NCBI GenBank assembly: GCA_013350335.1
Contig: CM023534.1
Location: 3,720,001 to 3,784,000, forward strand
Direction: 5' to 3'
Source: Chimonanthus salicifolius
Lineage: Eukaryota; Streptophyta; Magnoliopsida; Laurales; Calycanthaceae
Length of the DNA: 64,000 nucleotides
The first letter of the stretch is position 1, and each line of letters begins with the position of its first letter. The notes under the pieces are model-generated. The model was not told where the DNA came from and ran no database searches. It saw only the letters and a list, made by a program, of their open reading frames with translations. Positions 42,901 to 54,204 of this stretch are shown piece after piece. The position numbers and the translations under genes were made by a program.

Positions 42901-45900
42901 TAGAAACTGAGTATAAATTGAAATATTTTAATTCAAGTTTGGTTTCAATCTAAATCAATACCCTAATTTTAGGTCAAGTCTTGATTAACTCCATAGTTTG
43001 GAATCAATTTAAATCAATCCAAAGCCAACCAAACTATTGCACTGATTGGACCCTCCAACACTCAATTGAAAGGATAGTTGAAGGATATTCAATGTGCAAA
43101 GTTTTCTTGTCGTATAAGTATAAAAAAAAATAATAATAATAATTAAGACTATTTCTGGGTAAGCTCTTACCTAGGTGTTAAAAATGTGTATTGGCCGCAA
43201 GATACCGGGAAAATAAAGGCCGATACAGATCGACTACAATGTATTAGTGCATTGCGGCCAGAGTTTGAACAAGTGACAGACGCCCTGTTGTGGCAGATAC
43301 ATTTCGATCCCGCGATAATTCATTCGTCTAATTTAAAATCTAGGGCCCAATGAACCCTCAATGCAGTACAATGAAATTATCAGCCCAATCGATGAAACTT
43401 TTAATATCCACCAACCCATTTGATATTTTGATCAGCCAAAGCTCCACTGATGTATACTGTTCAATGCAACTCCATCTTACATTTGGACCCACATGAAGAA
43501 CCGTTTGATTTTATCATCTACGCTTGATATATCATTTGTGTAATATGCCCCTACAGAAAACATCACAGTCAACTAATATTTATATCCTATTTAATTAAAA
43601 AACATGTATATAGTGAGTCAAATAAAGAAATAAAACTTAGGAAATCAACTCAAAATAGATAATTGTTTTAGTTTAATGATGATGATGAGATAAATACCAT
43701 GTAAAATAAATATTTTAATTATGTATTTCATTATTTTAAATATTAAAATCATCTCATCATATAATTTTTTTTTTTTTTAATGTTGAAATTATAGCCCCTC
43801 TCCTCATTGGAATACCCGTCTGCCCTTCCCATGGGCGCAAACAAAATGAGGTCTTTGGTGGTTTGGTTGTCTTTATCATTGAAGTATTTGGTGGTTTGGT
43901 TGTCTTTCTCATTGAAGTCTTTGTTATTACTTGAGCCTTCTTTTGTGTAGATATTTCTGATGGTTTGGTTGAATGGTTGGTCGCATGCTAAGATTGTTTT
44001 TATTAATTTCTAATTCTATGGTCTGGTTTTTAAAATGTGGCCCACTGTAACCTTTTTTTTTTTTTTAATTTAAGTGTGAAAAACCGTAAAAAACCCAATG
44101 TAAAACTCCCACGGATGATATTCACTGCCTTTATGGCACACCAGGTGAGGCCATAGAGGCTCAAACCTTGCACCTCTCACTTCCTAAGACAGAAGATTAC
44201 CAGTTGAACTACAGCATCCATTTGACTTAGCCATTTATCAAATTATCAAGCTCAGGCTTGAATCAGAATCAGGCCGAACCCTGACCCATTGACAGTCCTA
44301 AGCAAATTTCATCCGTGATGTCATCAGCCGTGCCTGATCACAGTGAGTGAGAGATTTGAGCAAATCTTAATTAAGCAGAGTTAGAGACGGACTGGGCTGG
44401 GCTACTACCGAGCCCAATACTGAGAAGTCCATTATGTGAATTGATGGTTGGTTGCAGTTGTGGCATTTGTCTTGGTCTACAACTTCAATGGGGCCTTCGT
44501 TTCATTGGAGGGGGAGAGAAGAGGGGAGAAGGGGGTCGTCGAATCAGAGTATGGTGTGGTTGCAGCAGACGATGGACGTTGTTCGTACGTCGGTGTATCA
44601 GTGCTGAGAGAAGGAGGGCATGCAGTCGATGCAGCAGTGGCCACTGCACTCTGTGTAGGCGTAGTCCATCCCATGTCTAGTGGGATTGGAGGTGGTTCTT
44701 TCATGGTCGTCCGATCATCGGCTACATTGCAGGCTGAGGCCTTTAACATGAGAGAAACTGCACCCTCAGCAGCTTCGCAGGTTTTCAATTCCTCACTCTC
44801 CTTGTTGCCTATTCGCTACGCTAGGCCCAATTATATTTAGATGAGTTTTTGAATGGGCGCATGTTGTATCATCATATCCAATTTCTCAGATCATTTGTTT
44901 CTTCAATGATATATAAATATGAAATCAGGAATTTCGGCATTACTGGATTTGCAAAACAAAAGGCTACCATTTTAATTTTTAACATACGGACACTTGTCCT
45001 GGGCCTTAACAATGGACATTCATAAGATGTGCCTGGGCTTTACTTTTGATTATTGTTATAGAATTCCGGGCTCCTCTAATAATGTGATGGCCAATTATGA
45101 CTCAAGCAAGTCTGGCCCAGACTCTCTGAGACTCTAAACTCGTCATCTTGTTGAGCAAGTCTGACTCTGTTTTAGTTCAAGTTTTGAACTAAATAAGAAC
45201 ATATTATAGAGGTCAGGTCTGGGTTGGTCCTGCCATCATAGCATTTGTTACTTCTATTTATTATTATTTTGTTTTCTGAATAACATGGGTGCATCCATCA
45301 CACATTGAAGGTGAGACTAATCTCACGGATACAAAAGACAAATTTTCATGTCAATTCACTCATAAGTAGAAGTAACAACTACAATCAGGTTGCTTCTTTT
45401 TAAATGAAGAACATCCTGTTTAATTCCTCTATTTAATTTTGGAAGTTCTTTTCATGTTAATTTTGCCCTACTTGATTGAGAAAACGCACAGAACATGTAT
45501 GAAAAGAATCCTGAGAACAAGCGGAAAGGTGCACTTTCAATGGGTGTCCCAGGTGAACTAGCTGGCCTTCATGCAGCTTGGCTGAAATATGGACGTTTGC
45601 CTTGGAAGAACCTCTTCCAACACCCCATAAAACTTGCTAGAGATGGCTTTACAATAACTCCTTACATAGGAGCAGCAATCAAGTCTTCTGAGGAGGCCAT
45701 CATCGCTGACCCTGGGTTACGGCAAGTGTTTGCACCTAATGGGAGCTTGTTAGAAGTTGGTGATACTTGCTACAACCCTGAGCTGGCTAACACTCTAGAG
45801 GTGGTTTCTGAACAAGGTCCACAAGCTTTCTATAATGGCAGAATCGGTGAGAACCTTGTAAAAGATGTGCAAAGAGCTGGTGGGATTTTAACAATGGAGG

Positions 45901-48900
45901 ACTTGCGTCGCTACAAAGTGGAAGTGAATGATGCCATGACTCTGGATGCCATGGGTTACACCATACTTGGAATGTCACCTCCTTCCAGCGGCACTGTCGG
46001 GCTGGCCTTAGTGAGTTTTCTCTCTGTTTCCTTTCAACTCATGCTGCATTGCCTCTTCACGAGGGAGCATTATCTGATTTGGGTGTTGTGTATAGGTAGT
46101 TATAAATATAACACTAACCAATACTTAGAACTGTTGTTCAAATTGGAAAGCCTTCTTTGTCTATTAATAAATGAATGGGATCTTATTTATGTAAATCTTG
46201 TTGCACCATTCAGGTTCTAAACATTTTAGATAGTTACGGGACATCAGATACTGCAAAGGGTGCATTGGGTCTTCATCGCCTAATTGAAGCACTGAAGCAC
46301 ATGTTTGCCATCAGAATGAATCTCGGTGATCCTGACTTCGTGAACATAACAGAATATGTTTCTGATATGCTTTCGCCATCTTATGCAAATAAGATTAGGC
46401 AAAAGATAAATGACGACACCACGTTTCCTGCTTCCTATTATCTATCAAAGTGAGGAAAACTCCCCTTCTATTTCACTTCATCTCTTACTGTTTTTGCAAC
46501 ACATTGGTAGGCACACTTATTCATGATCACTATTAAATCATTGTATATTGTTACTTCTATGAATTTATTAAGAAGGCCACATTTTATAGGTCAGAAATGC
46601 ATTGACAATAGCATGAGTAGGCAATGGTTGGATCATATTGCTGTGAAATTACAAGTAAATCTTGTTTCACAAGCAAAGAATTCTGTCATGACATCCAATT
46701 ATGCATAGGGCAGAGTAGGACTTTGTAATCCATGCAACTAGTATGGTGAGCCCTACTGTGGAAGGGGGATTTTCCTTATAAATCTTTCATGCATTAGTGT
46801 TATTTGATTTGTAGCCTATGTACATATGAACTATAAGTGAAACTACAATCCTGTACAGGGTAGAAAATGGAAAATGAGAAGAAGAAGAAAAAAAAAAGAC
46901 ACTGGATTTGATGATTTTTGAGTAATTTTGGAGAATCATCCATTTAAATATCTTGCATTCTATATATTTCTTTTCATTCTCCTTGGAGGTGAGTTTCCCA
47001 AACTTGTTTTGCATTTAACAGATCATCATGATTAACAAAAATTCAGATTGGCAGAAGTATTTGGGCTCAAATATCTTTCATATTTATCTAGTATCCTGTT
47101 CCTCATGCTGCTGCTGCTTCTATGCAATGATCATTTACTGAATGCTGTCATTTGTCAGATGGAGGCAGCTAAATGATAATGGGACAAGCCACCTTTGTGT
47201 CGTCGATGCAGAACGAAATGCAGTATCTTTGACTACTACTGTAAATTACTATTTTGGTGCTGGGGTGCTTTCACCTTCCACAGGTGTGGTGCTCAACAAT
47301 GAGATGGATGACTTCTCGATTCCAACTGAAGTATCCCCTTCCCAGCTTCCTCCATCTCCTTCCAATTTCATCCGGCCTAACAAGAGACCTTTATCTTCCA
47401 TGACCCCCATTATCATTCTCAAGGTGTGTGAAACTATAAATCTTGATTATCAATATGCATTCGAAAATTTTCCAACAGGATTTGCTACCAAGTCGATGTA
47501 ATCGATATAATGACATGATTCAACTTTCAAATCCATGCCACATTTTTGTTACTTTTGGGCTCAGTTGTTTCGAGAACATTGTGACCAAAAAAGTAGACTC
47601 CCCCTCATACTGTCATTCAGCTGTGGTGACTGCCTCATGTAAAAAGATGGGCTCGAATCATATAGGACCCGGTTGCAGACGATGTATCTATTGATTTCCT
47701 GTGATTCTTCTTCAGTGTCAACTGAAACCACCGTCAACAAGTTCACCAAATTCCAATTGACCCAATCAGTATGATTCATGGAGTATGAACATAAAATGTA
47801 AGGGCTCACTATATGTATATAATACTACTTATATTTATATTTATGATCTTTAGTTAAATCCTACTTATATTGAGATACTTAATGAGCAGTTGAGCACTGA
47901 GATATTGTGTGTTGATTTTTAAAGAGGGTATAGTCTTTACTTAAATTTGTTTTGATTTTTCTCTGAAGTGTTTTATTCTAAATACATGAACAGAGCTCTT
48001 TTGAGACATAGATTGTGTTATAGTATGTTTATGAACCTTTATTTCATTATATCCTGCAAATGATGCTTGGGCTTGTGAGGGATCATGCTCTAGATACAAA
48101 TGCACAGCATTATGGATTTTTTTCTGTGCAGTGGATGAAAAGATTTTTTTTTTTTTTTGTTCATCCAGACACAATTATTGAAAATATTTGAAAATTTGCA
48201 TGTTCTGTTTTCCTGAACTATCTGTAGCTGATCCAAGATGTGATTGGTTGCAGGACAATCAACTAGCTGGTGTTCTTGGGGGCAGTGGAGGTCTCTTCAT
48301 AATTCCGGCAGTCATTCAAGTATTTCTAAACCATTTTATCCTGAACATGGAACCTCTAGGTGCAGTTCAGCATCCAAGGATCTACCACAAGGTTCTGTTC
48401 TATGATGATATTAACCACAGTGTCGGCTTCCTTTTCTCTTTCTTTTTGTTTTGGTTAATTCTATATCCACACTTGGTACATAAGAGGGGAGATTGGTTGG
48501 TTACTAAGGCCTTCCATACAGAAAATGTACCTATTGTAGCATAAGGTAGAAGATTCTTAATGTTAAACACATGAGTAGAATTATTCCTTAAAAACTGGCT
48601 ATTAAGGAAAGAATCCATGTACTTATAAACCCCATAACCCAGTGTCAGGCTAGAGACACTCAGTTCTCTCCCTTCACTCAAGGACTGAAGATACGAATCC
48701 AACATATCCCTGTGGTACCCCGCTTTGATACTATGTTAAACACATGAATAAACTCATCTTTAAAAATCGGCTATTAAGAAGAGGAAACCCATGTGCTTAT
48801 AAATTCTATAATCCAAGGGTCCGCTCACAATGTAAGACTTTGCTAACACTTAACATGGTTATATTTGGTTGCAGCTGATACCAAATAAGGTATTGTATGA

Positions 48901-49147
48901 GAATTTGACTGTGATAGATGGAGACCACATCGAGCTGTCGCAAGAAGATCTGCTGTTCTTGGCAGAAAGAGGGCATGTTCTGACAGGTCAGGCAAAAGGG
49001 GCCGTTTGCCAGCTTGTTGTACAAAACCTTCAAAAGCCACTTCACAGAGAAAGAAAAGATAGAAGACTGCTTGGGGACATTGTCTTCCATGGATTGCTTA
49101 CTGCTGTGAGTGACCCAAGGAAAGATGGAAGACCTGCAGGCGCCTGA
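39902..49147 (+). CDS. GGT4: Gamma-glutamyltranspeptidase, GGT3/4 type (seven exons)
   Basis: Exons 39902-40007, 44458-44780, 45492-46010, 46214-46449, 47159-47423, 48254-48391 and 48875-49147 join in frame to 619 residues (Arabidopsis GGT4 is of similar size). Exon 1 gives MARDRLGAPLLTYRTPAE and the start of a signal anchor that exon 2 completes (VVAFVLVYNF). Without exon 1 the conserved part has no ATG. Family motifs are EYGVVAADDGRCS, MSSGIGGGSF, GALSMGVPGELAGL and GVVLNNEMDDFS. The autoprocessing nucleophile is T404 in NGTSHLCVVD (codon 47184-47186), and the GGSGG loop is in exon 6. The enzyme cleaves gamma-glutamyl bonds. The GGT4-type isoform acts in the vacuole on glutathione conjugates. 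All exons are intact. The last intron carries a TRIM. Confidence 0.9.
40230..40395 (-). mobile_element. SINE-like remnant
   Basis: T-run on the left, then text leading to GGTTAGGACTCGAACTAAC, the reverse complement of a B-box-like GAGTCC element, then TTTCTTGAGACGAGAAG. It is weakly related to the SINEs at 12.7 and 15.2 kb. Confidence 0.4.
42280..42600. repeat. GATATCGG-type dispersed repeat
   Basis: Dense in words such as CTCGATCGATACG, GATATCTCGGCC and GAATATCGGCCC, shared with 8.4-9.1, 43.2 and 52.7 kb. No ends or TSD were identified. Confidence 0.45.
44052..44214 (-). mobile_element. tRNA-derived SINE in GGT intron 1
   Basis: Same layout as 12712-12879: T-run on the left (poly(A) on minus), GTGTGAAAAACCG, CTCCCACGG, GGCTCAAACC (degenerate B box) and TTGAACTACAGC (degenerate A box). 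No clear target duplication. Confidence 0.6.
48556..48853 (-). mobile_element. Complete 288-bp TRIM with TSD in the last GGT intron
   Basis: The element spans 48561-48848. Two LTR-like direct repeats, at 48561 to about 48660 and at 48734-48848, begin TGTTAAACACATGA on plus; the second ends TTTGCTAACA. Before the second LTR, plus-strand CCGCTTTGATACTA is the reverse complement of a TATCAAAGCGGGG primer-binding region, so orientation is minus. A perfect 5-bp TSD, CTTAA, flanks it at 48556-48560 and 48849-48853. It belongs to a different TRIM family from the copies at 16.7 and 51.6 kb. It ends 26 bp before the exon 7 acceptor. Confidence 0.8.
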
Positions 49148-50725
49148 GTTATATAAAGTTTATCAATATTCTTTCTTCATTTAACTATGAAACCCCAATA
49201 TACCTTCTAGTTTAGAATAGATAGATTTGATGTGATATGAATGATAGATACTGCATATTTTGCTTAATAATAATGGCATCACAATTGATCATTGAATTCT
49301 CATTATTGTAATTAATAGGTAAAAAATAAATAAACTCTTTAAATATTAATTTAATTTAATTTGGGTCAGATTCAAGTATGGGACTCCTCTACCCAACCCG
49401 TCCCGAATTTATTTCGTGTTGGGTCAATTTAAAACTCGATTGTTTTTAGGAGTTAAGTAGACTCACGGGTCTGATAAAAATTGCCACCACGGAGAAAGCA
49501 GCATTTGCTGTTACTGCAGTAAAAAAATTCATAGTATTTAAAAAAAATTAAACATGATATATTCTTTAAACATATTGGATGTTTAAAATGGAAAGAGATC
49601 ATCTGTAGATTAGTCATGATTAAAATTCAATGCATTTTAAATTTGTCATCACCTAATCTGAAAGATGACAATAGAATAGTATTGACCATCCAATTCATTC
49701 TTCTGGACCATATATGGCTAAAAGGTTTAAATGGAACCAACCCAAAAATAATCTCTTCTCATTCAGCTTTGATTGATGTATATCTAAAAAATAATGTCTG
49801 CAATGCATTTAAGCTATAGCTTAAATGGTTAATTATCTCTAATTATCATCTGATATAGAACAGCCATCAACATTTCATGAATCTGATCCTTGATTTATTT
49901 GAGCACCCAAAATCTCTTACATTAAAATTGATGTATCAATATTGAATAGTGTAGGTGTCATGTGAGAGAGGTGCTCCATGCTGTTCCATACCAAATGTTC
50001 TGCTTAGCTCAGTCTGATCCCTTCTTGGGAAAGGGAAGTTATTTAATCTTGGAAATAAAGAAAGAGAGCAATATCAGTCAGTGGCAAGTGGCGACAGCTG
50101 AAGTAGGATTCTTGTGATACAGGGATGACAGAGAGAGTAAGTCGGGGTTTTGTGTTCGATTTACTCTTGACTTTAAAGGGTCACTCTCTATTGAACTTAT
50201 CGACATACACGTGGTCAAAAGATTAGTAAGGTGAGACGACACCTTGATTAAAAAAACAGTGAATGAGAGGGCTAAAAGGGCAACTCAATTGAAGTCAAGA
50301 CCCCGCTTCTTGAGTCGGGCGTATTGACCGTCAGACCAACCGTTGGGGGTTAAATATTACCCTGAAAATATTGAGTTGGGGTTTGGTTGGATATTGAGTT
50401 GCAAACATGATTAGAATTTAGTATTCATCAATTCTATATCCTGCGTGTGACTGAACCCCTGTGACTCGATTCAATATTCAGAATTTAAAGAGAGATAAAA
50501 CCACAGAATCAGTAAAATCCCACAACCCAAGACATCTAAATAATATTCAAATGCCCTTGGCACAGCCAACTGCAGTTTGCTTTTTCTTTAAGAAAAAACC
50601 ATCTTAAACTATTTGGTAGCAGTGACTTGTGCAGGAAGAAGAAAGGCAATTACTTTATTATCACGTGCTACATCACATGACTGTTCCTAATAAAAAAATG
50701 GGAGATTTGGAAAGAAGTAGGAAGA
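49148..50725. other. Intergenic between GGT and the CLE-like gene
   Basis: GGT 3' flank, then AT-rich sequence. Near 49355-49480 is a short repeat (CCTCTACCCAACCCG) also found near 63.25 kb. A tRNA-head-like segment (reverse complement of GGTTGGTCTGACGGTCAA) lies at about 50280-50350. No gene recognised. Confidence 0.4.
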
Positions 50726-50790
50726 GTGAAGGAAGAATCACATGATCACCTGTATACAACCATTAGAATAATAAACACCCAAAGGCTTTG

Positions 50791-50797
50791 TATAAAT
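50791..50797 (+). promoter_or_regulatory. TATA box of the CLE-like gene
   Basis: TATAAAT, 61 bp before the chosen ATG at 50858. It predicts a leader of ~35 nt and argues that the longer open frame starting near 50726 is not fully translated. Confidence 0.55.
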
Positions 50798-50857
50798 GAA
50801 AGAGATGACAATTCACTTCGGAAAGCTATCACCTTCTTTGCAGAAAAGAAGAAATCC

Positions 50858-51106
50858 ATGCCAACCCAGTTCAGATCTTTAGCTGCTCTTTCTCTACTGA
50901 TACTCATTCTCCTACTTGGCTCTTCTCTGTCATTACTCCATGAGAGGAAGAATCCAAGAGGACAAGCAAGGAGGTTGCTACTACAAGGATCACACTCTCA
51001 AACACTCAAGAATTTACGGGTAGAAGCGAAGAGGCCCGAGAAGAAGGCTCGAACAAGCTTCAGAAGAATACCTCCGAGCATGCCGAATCCAACCCAAAAC
51101 AAGTAA
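50858..51106 (+). CDS. CLE-like secreted signalling peptide precursor
   Basis: Single-exon 82-residue protein. ATG 50858 is chosen because it places a strong signal peptide at the N-terminus (hydrophobic [20 protein letters not shown], residues 7-26) and lies just after a TATA box. A basic variable region follows. The C-terminus reads RIPPSMPNPTQN plus a final Lys (residues 70-82), which aligns with the 12-residue CLE motif: Arg1, Pro4, Pro7, Pro9 and Asn12 match, while Gly6 is Met and His11 is Gln. CLE peptides are cleaved in the apoplast and bind CLAVATA1-type receptor kinases. The unusual core residues make this a divergent CLE or a neighbouring peptide family. Size and layout fit a small secreted peptide gene well. 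Confidence 0.6.
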   Translation: MPTQFRSLAALSLLILILLLGSSLSLLHERKNPRGQARRLLLQGSHSQTLKNLRVEAKRPEKKARTSFRRIPPSMPNPTQNK

Positions 51107-51556
51107 CCATTGATATCCTTCAAGCTCTTCTTCTCCAATGCATTTTTTCTCATTGGGAAGCTTCCATTTTGCGGGGAATTGACATGAACATGTTTCTTTC
51201 CCAGGTCTAGGCCTCCGTTGAATGACTAGGAGGTAGTAATTTACTGCTCCTTTGAAGTTTGAAGTCAAGTGATGACACCTTTCGGATAGATCTTTTAATC
51301 TGAAGCTGATTGATGCACTCCATTTCAACTGCTCTTGATTTTAGTCATTTCCAAGAAGGAAGAGTTGGGATCTTAGTTACTTTCCCTGTTCTTCACAATT
51401 TTGTAGTCTTCAAGTGCTAGCATCCATATATATTTATATAAATTTATGTCTGTTACTCATGTAAAGAAAGACAAACTTACATCGGGAGAAGATGTGAAAT
51501 GATTTGAAGCATCAAAATGCAATGCCAAAGATTTGTATAATTGTATAGACCCAATG
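51107..51556. other. 3' flank of the CLE-like gene
   Basis: Moderately pyrimidine-rich, without coding content; probably includes the 3' untranslated region. Confidence 0.4.
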
Positions 51557-51918
51557 TTTCCTATTAGGATTGGGCTTCCAGTCCAAGAGACTAACATGAT
51601 AGGTGGAGTAATCCAGTCCTTTATAAGTCTTTAGATTTTTTCTCTCACAATCGATTTGGGAATCTCGTTTGCATCCCAACAATCCCCCCTGGAACGAAAC
51701 TCTCCAGTAGATAGAACATCGCCAACCATCCTGTTTGGCTGGAGGATTCCTGAGTCCACATGTTGTGGCTTGAGGACCTAGGTCTAATACCATTGTTAGG
51801 ACTGGTCTTCCAACCCAAAAGACTAGCCTGATAGGTGGAGTAATCCAGTCCCTTATAGGTCCTTAGATTTCTCCCCTCACAACCGACATGGGACTCTCGT
51901 TCGCACCCCAACATTTCC
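51557..51918 (-). mobile_element. Complete 352-bp TRIM with TSD
   Basis: Element 51562-51913: two 120-bp LTRs (51562-51681 and 51794-51913) around a 112-bp internal segment. On plus the first LTR begins TATTAGGATTGG and the second TGTTAGGACTGG; both end CCCAACA. The internal segment ends with CTAATACCAT, a mutated reverse complement of the tRNA-Met primer-binding site, and begins with a pyrimidine run (reverse complement of a polypurine tract). The TSD TTTCC is perfect at 51557-51561 and 51914-51918. Same family as the array at 16.7 kb. Confidence 0.9.
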
Positions 51919-53755
51919 AACTGTGACATTCTAAATTTCTTTCATAGTTGTGTTACTTGAGATCTAGATTTGAAAACACGAAATTCAGTCCAACTTGAAG
52001 ACCCAATTTGATGTGGGTCAGGTTGGACTCTCACATTCGGATTTCCAATTCAGGGTCGGATCGGGTCGAGTGCAACTATTTTTTATATGGGTTAGAGTTG
52101 GGTTTATCAAAAGCCGACTTGAGCCGCCCGAATTTCAGCCCTACATTTTACCCACTCTCCCCATACTCTCTATTCATTGATACCCAAATAGGAATGTAAG
52201 TTTTTACAAATAATAGGGCTTTGCATGTTGTAGGGTGAAATTTCGGCAGAAATACCGAAATACCCAATGATTTAGGCCCACAGTGAAGAGAACTTAAAAT
52301 GGGATAAATCTGATCTATTACATCCCTAAACAGAATGGATCACATTGACACTCTTACTTGACTTCCCTGCAAACATAACATGGATCCAAAGTTCCAAACC
52401 TGGATGCAAGTGGTCCAAAATCTACAAGTAAACCCAATTTTCATATCGGGTTTTTCGGGTTTTGGATTCATCAACATTCTTGGGTCTAACCCACAATACC
52501 AGCAGACCCAACTCTAAAGATTCTGAGAGTGGATTCCTGTTTAAGTCAAGCAGTGGGCTTGGTGAACCTCGTTGTTATCGAACACTTTATTTTTTTAATT
52601 TTTTGTCTGTATAATTGAAAAACTAATCATACTGATTGAAAGTAGATTAGAAGACATATCACAAGCGTAAGTATTAATATCGGTCGATGTATATCGGATT
52701 TTTGAAGAGCGATATATATCGGCCGTGCATGTTAACTATATCAGCCAATATGTATATAGACTGATATATGTGTTTTTTTAATTAGAAAAATAAACCGTCT
52801 ATATTAAAAAAAAAAAATCATCTAACTTTAATAAAAAAATAACCTTCCTATATCAGCAGCCGATATTTCAATTTAAATTGAGCCATTAATTGAGTGTGTT
52901 TCTATTAGTTTTTCTTTTCCAAAAGTCACCCTTCCAATATATGGTGGGTTTCCATTAATTGGTGAGTTTTTTTTAATTTGGGCCCAAATTTTAGCCAAGC
53001 TTTATCCGAAATTTCAGCTGTGTAATATTAGGAATTTCATATGGAAATTCCAGCAAAAGTTTTTAAAATTATCACTTTTAATAAGAGCTTTTGAACTACA
53101 TACAAGGACATATTACCATATTAATTTTCTTTTAGATAAAATTTCATTAAAATAAAAAGAGGTACAAGAAAAGATACGAGAACAAAGTGCTACCCATTGA
53201 CGTAGGTCTTTGGCCGAACTATTTAAATCTGTGTTTTTTCTTCATTCTTGATTTCATTTTCTACCATTAGATTTTTCTAATTTTTACACAACATTCACAT
53301 ATCTCGAAGGATTAGTCTGGTGAGACGTTTGGACAGTTTCCATCAAAAAAAAAAATTTAAATATAAAGAGATTGGATAATATGATTAAAGGGTGGCAGTG
53401 GAATGAGTGCGAGGGGTCATTTACCTGAGATGAGTTTAGCATCGGTTGGATTTAACCAAAAGAATAATGAAATTCTGGGGTTGCAACGGGCATTACAAGA
53501 GGTTGGGAAGGAATCTTTTCACCACAAGCTATGGTTGTTTTCACTTTAATTTACATGACTATCTTTTAATAATTATTTTTATTGTGTTAAAAATAGTTTG
53601 GCTTGGTTTGGTTGGACTTGAATTCCTCTAAGGGCTATTTGATTTTTAGAATGGCCTAGTTTATTCAAGAACTATTGTGATTTTTAATTATTTTCTTTTT
53701 TAAATCATTATTTTTCACTATTATTGTCAAAGTTGTAATGTGATTTTTATTTATT
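51919..53755. other. Intergenic with dispersed repeats
   Basis: Contains GGGTCAGGTTGG / GGGTCGGATCGGGT text near 52.0-52.15 kb and a GATATATCGG-type repeat near 52670-52870. No gene recognised. Confidence 0.4.
52670..52870. repeat. GATATATCGG-type dispersed repeat
   Basis: TCGGTCGATGTATATCGG, then GCGATATATATCGGCCG and related palindromic words, as at 8.4, 9.0, 42.3 and 43.2 kb. Confidence 0.45.
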
Positions 53756-53756
53756 C

Positions 53757-53912
53757 GTATACGTGTAGTTCAAGTAGTTGCATCCTATGAAGTGGGAGAC
53801 TGTGGGTTCGAGTCCCGTAGCCGATCTTTAGTGTGTTTTGGATAGCGGGCTCACCCCTAAATATTTTACGTATCCGACTCTTTCTCACTTGTAAATTAAA
53901 AAATATATATAA
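53757..53912 (+). mobile_element. tRNA-derived SINE, plus orientation
   Basis: The head GTGTAGTTCAAGTAGTTGC (A box) and TGTGGGTTCGAGTCCCGT (perfect B box) are followed by a body and an A-rich tail. A possible duplication of ATTTTTATTT flanks it. Related to the 12.7 and 15.2-kb copies. Confidence 0.65.
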
Positions 53913-54204
53913 TTTTTATTTTACATAAACTTTTAATTTTTTTCTAATTTTCTATCTCAAACCTAATTAAGTCAAACGTTATTAAGAACAATTTGATCAA
54001 TGATTCGTTGCAATCTTGATTAGAAGTTTGGATGTCAAAAAATCAATCATGGTTTTATTTGGTTGGAGATGCTTTGATTAACAAATGTGGGCCCCACCAA
54101 CTTCTCTGGGTACGGATAAGTGGATCACCAACGGATCCGCACTCTTCTTTTCTGCTCCGGCCAGGCTCACTTTCCAGTTTCCTCCCTTGAACTGAGAGAG
54201 AGAG
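53913..54204. other. 5' flank of the FYVE-ankyrin gene
   Basis: Includes a GAGAGAGAGAG run immediately before the ATG at 54205, a common plant leader feature. Confidence 0.4.

Larger units (their letters stand above)
40008..44457 (+). other. GGT intron 1 (4450 bp)
   Basis: Phase-1 intron with a GTCAGT donor and GGTTGCAG acceptor. It contains a CCT-rich microsatellite just after the donor, a SINE-like remnant near 40.2-40.4 kb, GATATCGG-type repeats at 42.3-42.5 and 43.2-43.3 kb, a ~40-bp direct duplication (TTTGGTGGTTTGGTTGTCTT) near 43855-43925, and a SINE at 44052-44214. Confidence 0.75.

Noticed and set aside
44441..44680. Alternative plus-strand frame starting MMVGCSCG upstream of the GGT core
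   Set aside because: It is out of frame with the conserved GGT sequence; the exon at 39902-40007 provides a better start with matching splice phase.
50726..50857. N-terminal extension of the CLE-like ORF
   Set aside because: It would bury the signal peptide, and the TATA box lies inside this stretch, so the ATG at 50858 is preferred.
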